Positions 58,973 to 64,000 of a stretch of 64,000 bases of DNA are shown in pieces (positions within the stretch are counted from its first letter, which is position 1; each line of letters opens with the position of its first letter). The notes beneath the pieces were generated by a model. It was not told where the DNA came from and did no database searches. It worked only from the letters and a program-made list of their open reading frames with translations. Source of the stretch: SIG589 sp964566175 (GTDB lineage Bacteria; Bacillota; Clostridia; Oscillospirales; Acutalibacteraceae); the NCBI GenBank assembly GCA_964566175.1, contig CAZMHU010000005.1:22873-86872 (forward strand), given 5' to 3'. The translations under genes and the position numbers were made by a program.

Positions 58973-59970
58973 TAAATAACAAAGCCTACCTTTTTCATTG
59001 CCTTGCTTGCGGTTTTGCGGGCAACATAATATGCTCGCTCCGCGCCTGCTTTATATATATCCTCAAGTTGTTTTTTGTCGGATATGAAACTGTCATAACG
59101 TTCGCGTATCGGGCGAAGTTCCTCAATAACCGCCTCGGCAACTGCAACCTTGAAATCACCGTAGCCTCTTCCCGCAAATTCATTTGCGATTTCTTCTGCG
59201 GTCTTGCCGGTTACGGCGGAATAAATTCCGATAAGATTGTTTATTCCGTCGCGACCCTCGCCGACGCATACCTTCGCCTCGGAATCGGTCACGGCACGTT
59301 TGAACTTGCGCATTATATCATCGGGCGAATCGAGTATCGCAACCCACGCGTTTGCGTTGTCGTCCGATTTTGACATCTTTTTCTGCGGGTCTTGCAATGA
59401 CATAACCCTTGCACCGGTTTTCGGAATATACGGTTCGGGCACCTTAAAAACATCGCCGTAAAGATTGTTGAAGCGTATTGCGATATCACGTGCGATTTCG
59501 AGATGTTGTTTTTGGTCTGCGCCTACCGGAACAAAATCCGGTTTATAAAGCAGAATATCCGCCGCCATAAGTGTGGGATATGCAAACAGACCGAGGTTTA
59601 CGTTATCTGCGTGTTTGGCGGACTTATCTTTAAACTGTGTCATTCGAGAAAGTTCGCCGAACTGTGTATAACAGGAAAGAAGCCACATAAGTTCGGTGTG
59701 TTGCGGAACCTGCGACTGGATAAACAGGGTGCTTTTTTCGGGGTCAAGACCGAGAGCGAGCAAGAGTGCACAGGTTGAATATATTTGCGAACGGAACTTT
59801 TGCGGCTCTTGGCGCACGGTTATTGCGTGCAAATCTGCAACGGCAAAAGTGCAATCAAAATCGTCCTGCATAGCAACCCAGTTTTTAAGTGCACCGAGAT
59901 AGTTTCCGAGCGTCAGCATACCCGAAGGTTGAATGCAACTGAGTACGTTTTTTTTCAAATCATTTTCCAT
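58972..59970 (-). CDS. trpS: Tryptophanyl-tRNA synthetase
   Basis: The 332-residue class I synthetase has the HIGH-like PSGMLTLGNYLG motif and KMSKS (KKMSKSDDN), plus VGADQKQHLEIARDIA. It charges tRNA-Trp. The leader is short (about 45 nt) and carries no T-box. The order trpS-holB-ricT is transcribed from one promoter. Confidence 0.97.
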   Translation of the reverse strand: MENDLKKNVLSCIQPSGMLTLGNYLGALKNWVAMQDDFDCTFAVADLHAITVRQEPQKFRSQIYSTCALLLALGLDPEKSTLFIQSQVPQHTELMWLLSCYTQFGELSRMTQFKDKSAKHADNVNLGLFAYPTLMAADILLYKPDFVPVGADQKQHLEIARDIAIRFNNLYGDVFKVPEPYIPKTGARVMSLQDPQKKMSKSDDNANAWVAILDSPDDIMRKFKRAVTDSEAKVCVGEGRDGINNLIGIYSAVTGKTAEEIANEFAGRGYGDFKVAVAEAVIEELRPIRERYDSFISDKKQLEDIYKAGAERAYYVARKTASKAMKKVGFVI

Positions 59971-60018
59971 TGTATATCATCTCCCGAAGAGTTAATCTTA
60001 ACTTAAACCTTAAAAGAT

Positions 60019-60047
60019 ATTTTAACACAACAAACCGTTTTATACAA
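60019..60047 (-). promoter_or_regulatory. Promoter of trpS-holB-ricT
   Basis: Minus-strand TTGTAT (complement of 60042-60047) and TAAAAT (complement of 60019-60024), 17-bp spacer. Confidence 0.7.
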
Positions 60048-60116
60048 GTAATTTATAGTACGACTCTTTTATGTTGTTTTCGTTAATACTGTTATGTGAG
60101 TGAGGTTGAGCGAAAA

Positions 60117-60746
60117 ATGAAAAAAAGATTTTTGAAAATACGAAAAATCAATGCCGCGGCGGTTGGAATTTTTGCGTTGTGCGCGGCAATATATTTTCTC
60201 ACGGCGTATGCCTTTATCGACAACGCGGAAAGTACGGAAACCCCTTTAGAAGGTGTGAAATATTCGAAGAAAACAGGCAATTTTACGGTCTTTACGGAAT
60301 GTGAAGAACTATCCTATTACAGCCTTCTCTGCTTTGATTTCGAACAGGGGGCAGTCAATGCCGTGCTCTTTTGCGACAGAAGAACGGCTCTCGGCTACGG
60401 TGTCGAAACCGACCGATATTTGCGCTACACCGAAAGCGATTTTTCGGAACTTGTGGGCAGTATCGGGGGGATTGTAATTGACGAAAAAATCTGTTATAAT
60501 GAGAAAAATATGAAACGAATGAGAATTTTCGGCAGCAGTGCGCTCACACTCTTCAAAGCGGGGCAGGAAAAGCGCTCGGTTATTACGTATGAATTTTTAT
60601 ATGCCTTTTTTGACGGCGGACTTGAAGACAGCGTGTTTTACACATTGACCGAACATTGCAAAACCGATATTTCTTATGCTGATTACTGCCGTTATTTTCA
60701 AGGCGAGCGACGGCTTTCCGAGAATATTACAGTTACTGTGTTATGA
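60117..60746 (+). CDS. Uncharacterised membrane-anchored protein
   Basis: I choose ATG 60117 after GTGAGGTTGAG (209 residues); a GTG at 60096 is a weaker option. A basic N-terminus and one helix (about residues 12-33, VGIFALCAAIYFLTAYAF) anchor an extracellular domain of about 175 residues. I do not recognise the domain. It has a mixed strand pattern with two to three Cys. The next gene, a transglutaminase lipoprotein, starts 11 bp downstream, so they may work together at the envelope. Confidence 0.7.
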   Translation: MKKRFLKIRKINAAAVGIFALCAAIYFLTAYAFIDNAESTETPLEGVKYSKKTGNFTVFTECEELSYYSLLCFDFEQGAVNAVLFCDRRTALGYGVETDRYLRYTESDFSELVGSIGGIVIDEKICYNEKNMKRMRIFGSSALTLFKAGQEKRSVITYEFLYAFFDGGLEDSVFYTLTEHCKTDISYADYCRYFQGERRLSENITVTVL

Positions 60747-60757
60747 GGGGTGAAGGA

Positions 60758-62152
60758 ATGAAAAAAGTTGTTTCCGTTTTGTGTTCGGCGGCTTTGTTTG
60801 TGTCGCTTTGCGCCTGTAAAAAGCCTTTGACCGGCAGCGAATATTCTTCGGGATACACCGCTGTCTTCTCTCCTTCAAATGCGGACGTTACTTCGGAAAA
60901 CTCGACCGGCACAAGCGCACCGGTCGGCACCGACACTCCGCCCGATATCTCACACACGGCAAACTCCTATTCCTCGCAAACCGCAGACACATCCACCCAA
61001 CAGTCCTCTTCTGTGCCTATATCAAGCAGTGTTCCGACGAGCAGTATTTCAAGCACGCCTGTGCCAGTTCCCGAGGATTTTACATATTTGCGTTCTCGTG
61101 AGTGTTACAACAAATTGACCGATATGCAAAAACGCGTTTACGATACAATCGACACCGCGGTTTACGAAATGCGCGAGGGCCTTATTCCGATTGGAAACTG
61201 CACACTTCAGGATATGGCAATAGCCGTTTACGCCCTGCGTACCGACCGACCGGAATATTTTTGGATGCCGTCAAGTTATATAAGCGAGATAAAAGGCACA
61301 AGCGAACGCTCCATTGCCTTTTCTCTCGTCGGAAACGACGGACATACGGTCTCATATCTTTGCTCCGCACAAGAACGTGTGACTATGGAAACGGCACTTC
61401 GCGAAAAAGTCTTTCGGATTATACGTGCCGTTCCCGCAGGTGTTTCGGACTATGAAAAGGAACTTATAATTCACGATTTACTTTGTCAAAACACGGTATA
61501 CGGACACAGCGGAAAAACCGATTTTTCAACCACGGCATACGGCGCGTTGGCAGAAGGAAGCGCGGTATGTGAGGGATATGCAAGGGCTATGCAACTTTTG
61601 CTCAATCAATTTTCAATTCCCTGCACGCTCGTTTACGGCACGGCAAACAACACCCCGCATATGTGGAACCTTGTGAAGATTGGCGGACAGTGGTATCACC
61701 TTGACGCAACGTGGAATGACAGCGAAATAGGCGGCGATTATACAATACACGGCTATTTCAATATGAACGACGAATATATAAAACGCACGCATATACTCGA
61801 CTCGGACGTTTCATTTGCCGATGACGATATGTTGCTTTCAGGCAGTTTTAATTTGTCACTCCCCACCTGCACATCGCTTGATTATTTTTACTGCAGGCGT
61901 GAAGGTCGCATTCTCACCGACGCGGCAAAGCCGTCTATGGAAATAATAGTGCAACGCCTTTCCGAAGACGTCGCTGCAAAGAAATCCGGCTGTGAATTTT
62001 ATGTTGAGTCAAACGAAACCAATTTTGAAGTAAAATACTCTTTACAAAAATGTATAAATGATGTAAAATCTAATGGTATAAATTTTTCGGTCACCTCGTT
62101 TGCATATTCGAGCAAATCGTTGGTGCTGAAAATACAATATGAGGGTGAATGA
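60758..62152 (+). CDS. Transglutaminase-like lipoprotein
   Basis: I use ATG 60758 behind GGGGTGAAGG (464 residues). The signal peptide ends in the lipobox SLCAC (Cys20). A Ser/Thr/Pro-rich stalk spans about residues 30-107. The transglutaminase-like domain has the catalytic Cys in GSAVCEGYA, His in HMWNLVKI and Asp in YHLDATWND. A C-terminal domain (about 370-464) is of unknown type. It probably acts as a surface protease or crosslinker on wall peptides. Specificity is unknown. Confidence 0.9.
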   Translation: MKKVVSVLCSAALFVSLCACKKPLTGSEYSSGYTAVFSPSNADVTSENSTGTSAPVGTDTPPDISHTANSYSSQTADTSTQQSSSVPISSSVPTSSISSTPVPVPEDFTYLRSRECYNKLTDMQKRVYDTIDTAVYEMREGLIPIGNCTLQDMAIAVYALRTDRPEYFWMPSSYISEIKGTSERSIAFSLVGNDGHTVSYLCSAQERVTMETALREKVFRIIRAVPAGVSDYEKELIIHDLLCQNTVYGHSGKTDFSTTAYGALAEGSAVCEGYARAMQLLLNQFSIPCTLVYGTANNTPHMWNLVKIGGQWYHLDATWNDSEIGGDYTIHGYFNMNDEYIKRTHILDSDVSFADDDMLLSGSFNLSLPTCTSLDYFYCRREGRILTDAAKPSMEIIVQRLSEDVAAKKSGCEFYVESNETNFEVKYSLQKCINDVKSNGINFSVTSFAYSSKSLVLKIQYEGE

Positions 62153-62153
62153 A

Positions 62154-63239
62154 ATGTCAAATGCTACTAAAGCGGCAAATCGTTTTGCCATTGAAGGAAA
62201 TATTGTTTCCTGCGAGCAGTACGGTTGCGGTCACATAAACGACACATACCGTGTCGTTTGCGACAACGGCAACCAGTATATTCTTCAGCGCATCAACAAC
62301 AAGGTTTTCCCGAACGTTTCGGGTCTTATGGACAATATCGTGTCCGTCACCTCTTTTTTACGTGAAAAAATCGTTGCCACGGGCGGCAATGCCAAGCGCG
62401 AATGTATGACCCCCATCGCTCTTAAAGACGGCGGCTGGTACGAAGAAGAGGAAACCGGTTTTTGGCGAATGTTTATCTTTATCGACGATACTGTTACGCT
62501 CCAAGCCCCCGAAAACCCGCACGATTTTTACAACGCCGGCTGTGCTTTCGGAAAATTCCAAAGTATGCTTTCGGATTTTCCGGCTGAAACGCTTTGCGAG
62601 GTAATTGTCGATTTCCACAACACCGAACAGCGTTATAAAAATCTCGAAGCGGCTATTGAGAAAAATCTTTCCGGCAGAGCGGCAGACGTAGGCGAAGAAA
62701 TTGCCTTTGCACGTGCCCGCAAGGAAGACTGCTCCGTGCTTATAAATATGCTGAAAAACGGAGAACTTCCGCTTCGCGTTACACACAATGACACAAAACT
62801 CAACAACGTTTTGCTCGACCCCGAAACCAAAGCGCCTGTTTGCGTTATCGACCTTGACACAGTAATGCCCGGTCTTTCACTTTATGACTACGGCGACAGC
62901 ATTCGTTTCGGCGCAAGCACCGCGGCAGAAGACGAAAAAGATTTGTCCCTTGTCGAATGTGACCTTTCGCTTTTCGAAGAGTTTACAAAGGGATTCCTTT
63001 CGCAGTGCGGCAATTCGCTCACCGAAAACGAGATTAAGATGCTTGCCTTCTCCGCAAAAATTCTGACACTCGAGTGTGGTTTGCGTTTCTTGACCGACCA
63101 TATAGACGGCGATACATACTTCAAAATTCACCGTGAAAACCACAATCTTGACCGTTGCCGCACACAGTTTAAACTTGTTGCCGATATGGAAAAGAAAATG
63201 GACGAAATGAACGCGATTGTAGCAAAACACGCAAAATAA
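62154..63239 (+). CDS. APH-fold sugar kinase, NahK-like (N-acetylhexosamine 1-kinase-type)
   Basis: I use ATG 62154, just past the previous stop, behind GAGGGTG (361 residues). It shows CGHINDTYRVV and YILQRINNKVFPN near the N-terminus, and the catalytic THNDTKLNNVLLD with metal-binding VIDLDTVMPG, the pattern of NahK and related APH-fold kinases. NahK phosphorylates GlcNAc/GalNAc at C1 in mucin or milk-oligosaccharide use. No LNB phosphorylase is near, so the substrate is open. It forms a three-gene run with the two envelope genes, probably without functional link. Confidence 0.85.
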   Translation: MSNATKAANRFAIEGNIVSCEQYGCGHINDTYRVVCDNGNQYILQRINNKVFPNVSGLMDNIVSVTSFLREKIVATGGNAKRECMTPIALKDGGWYEEEETGFWRMFIFIDDTVTLQAPENPHDFYNAGCAFGKFQSMLSDFPAETLCEVIVDFHNTEQRYKNLEAAIEKNLSGRAADVGEEIAFARARKEDCSVLINMLKNGELPLRVTHNDTKLNNVLLDPETKAPVCVIDLDTVMPGLSLYDYGDSIRFGASTAAEDEKDLSLVECDLSLFEEFTKGFLSQCGNSLTENEIKMLAFSAKILTLECGLRFLTDHIDGDTYFKIHRENHNLDRCRTQFKLVADMEKKMDEMNAIVAKHAK

Positions 63240-63272
63240 AAATAACGGAGCAATTTGCTCCGTTATTTTTTT
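63240..63272. terminator. Bidirectional terminator
   Basis: Near-perfect inverted repeat AATAACGGAGCAA/TTGCTCCGTTATT with a T-run after and A-run before, between convergent kinase and acetyltransferase genes. Confidence 0.86.
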
Positions 63273-63774
63273 ACTCTATTTTCAAAAACATAAAATCAAA
63301 TGGGATATCTTTTCCGTCCATTTTGAAAAATGCCGGATGTGTTCCGATTTTTTGAAAGCCGAATTTTTCATAAAGATGTATTGCAGGCAGATTATCACAG
63401 CGCACCTGTAAATCGATAATATCAAAGGCGTTTTCTTTGGCAAAAGCGATTATTTTTTTTAAAAGCATACTGCCGACGCCTTTATTCCGGTGTATCTTTA
63501 CAACCGCTATTCCAAAATCTCCCCTGTGGCTCATACGTCGCACTTCGCGTCTCAGTCCCGCATCACCGACGATTTTTCCGTTTTCTTTTGCAACAAACAT
63601 AACTTCGTCGCGGGAATTCTCAAGCGATTTCAAGTATGCCGTTTCCTCTTCAACGGAAATCGGCAACCCCTCTGCACCAAAAGTCAGATTATCCGTTTCG
63701 CCGCCAACCTGTTTCATATATTCTAGTATTTCCGCCGCGTCCCGCGGGTGCGCTTTTTCAATAATAATGCTCAT
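63271..63774 (-). CDS. GNAT-family N-acetyltransferase
   Basis: I use ATG 63772-63774 behind AAAGGAG (167 residues). A full GNAT domain is seen: FVAKENGKIVGDAGLRRE, the acetyl-CoA loop IHRNKGVGSMLLKKII (Q/RxxGxG/A) and IHLYEKFGFQKIG at the end. It is close to the RimI/YkkB-type acetyltransferases; acceptor unknown. It has its own promoter upstream. Confidence 0.93.
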   Translation of the reverse strand: MSIIIEKAHPRDAAEILEYMKQVGGETDNLTFGAEGLPISVEEETAYLKSLENSRDEVMFVAKENGKIVGDAGLRREVRRMSHRGDFGIAVVKIHRNKGVGSMLLKKIIAFAKENAFDIIDLQVRCDNLPAIHLYEKFGFQKIGTHPAFFKMDGKDIPFDFMFLKIE

Positions 63775-63813
63775 ACTTATCTCCTTTGAGACTTTTATCG
63801 ATAACACAAGAAT

Positions 63814-63842
63814 ATTATACAACCCTCGGATATACTTTTCAA
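63814..63842 (-). promoter_or_regulatory. Promoter of acetyltransferase gene
   Basis: Minus-strand TTGAAA (complement of 63837-63842) and TATAAT (complement of 63814-63819), 17-bp spacer. Confidence 0.8.
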
Positions 63843-63962
63843 CAAAAAACACCGTGCCAAATGATGAGGTGCCGTAACGAAGGTTTTGAAAACAAGCGGT
63901 AAAGACAATCGGTACGGTATATTGCAGAAAAATCTAAAAATATGAATTTGGAGGAAACTGCA

Positions 63963-64000
63963 ATGAAATCATTATTTGAACAAATAGGCGGAACTTACTG
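63963..64000 (+). CDS. TnpV-like mobile-element protein (first 12 codons, cut by window edge)
   Basis: Only MKSLFEQIGGTY is visible after a TTGGAGG site. That opening matches the start of TnpV, a small protein carried by mobilisable elements of Clostridia. If right, a mobile element or its remnant begins at the right edge. Twelve residues are thin evidence. Confidence 0.55.
   Translation, partial: MKSLFEQIGGTY

Noticed and set aside
59971..60018. T-box leader for trpS
   Set aside because: The leader is only about 45 nt with no specifier loop or AGGGTGG-type T-box sequence.
1..64000. CRISPR array
   Set aside because: No series of regularly spaced identical repeats and no cas genes were seen.

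Overview
The window reads as chromosome of an anaerobic Bacillota, class Clostridia, most likely a gut member of the Oscillospirales or a neighbouring order. This placement is inferred from gene content (Gls24-FakA-RecG block, RicT, a PASTA-type kinase homologue, M42 peptidases, a flavodiiron protein with rubredoxin, NAD(P)-glutamate dehydrogenase, a TnpV-like start at the right edge). It also rests on the many consensus sigma-A promoters with 17-bp spacers and AGGAGG-type ribosome binding sites. No 16S gene is present, so the placement is not proven.

Region 1 (1-11884, all minus strand) is a glycyl-radical-enzyme bacterial microcompartment (BMC) locus of the fucose/rhamnose-to-propanediol type (GRM5-like). 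Transcription runs right to left. A first promoter (11917-11945) drives the glycyl radical dehydratase, its radical-SAM activase, a EutS/PduU-type shell protein and a EutP/PduV-type GTPase. A second promoter (7684-7712) drives a class II sugar-phosphate aldolase, a PduO-C/GlcG-like protein, an alcohol dehydrogenase, five BMC-H shell proteins, a PduN-type vertex protein, PduS, PduT, a DeoR regulator and a PduP-type aldehyde dehydrogenase that leaves the window on the left. The expected flow is deoxysugar phosphate -> lactaldehyde + DHAP; lactaldehyde -> 1,2-propanediol -> propionaldehyde -> propanol and propionyl-CoA. Three enzymes carry terminal helices that look like encapsulation peptides. 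One BMC-H gene has a 31-residue N-terminal extension and a strong internal ribosome binding site in front of the core domain. A cytosolic rhamnosidase-like GH106 gene lies 9.5 kb away and could supply the sugar. A PduL without an encapsulation peptide lies 45 kb away.

Region 2 (11992-30802) is mostly housekeeping: a DUF421 membrane protein, a Cof-type HAD phosphatase, an MFS transporter, YmdB, an oligopeptide-type binding lipoprotein, YloU, FakA, RecG, the GH106-like enzyme, MurD, two M42 peptidases and acetyltransferase or unknown genes. Between the GH106 gene and murD sits a 61-residue membrane protein with a consensus promoter and a textbook LexA box.

Region 3 (30827-36702) has RNase P RNA and the origin-associated set mnmE-mnmG-rsmG-noc, plus tRNA-Met and tRNA-Glu with a duplicated tRNA-Glu 3' end.

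Region 4 (36823-49965) holds a PAP2 phosphatase, a multi-domain flavodiiron protein divergent from glutamate dehydrogenase (which has a structured leader), a membrane-anchored XRE regulator, a translationally coupled GT8-GT8-acyltransferase-acyltransferase operon, an ABC-F ATPase, a PASTA pseudokinase and YfbR.

Region 5 (50000-64000) has two polytopic envelope proteins (a glycosyltransferase and YfhO), a ferredoxin-PduL-HemW-phosphatase operon, trpS-holB-ricT, a transglutaminase lipoprotein, a NahK-like sugar kinase, an acetyltransferase and the first codons of a TnpV-like gene.
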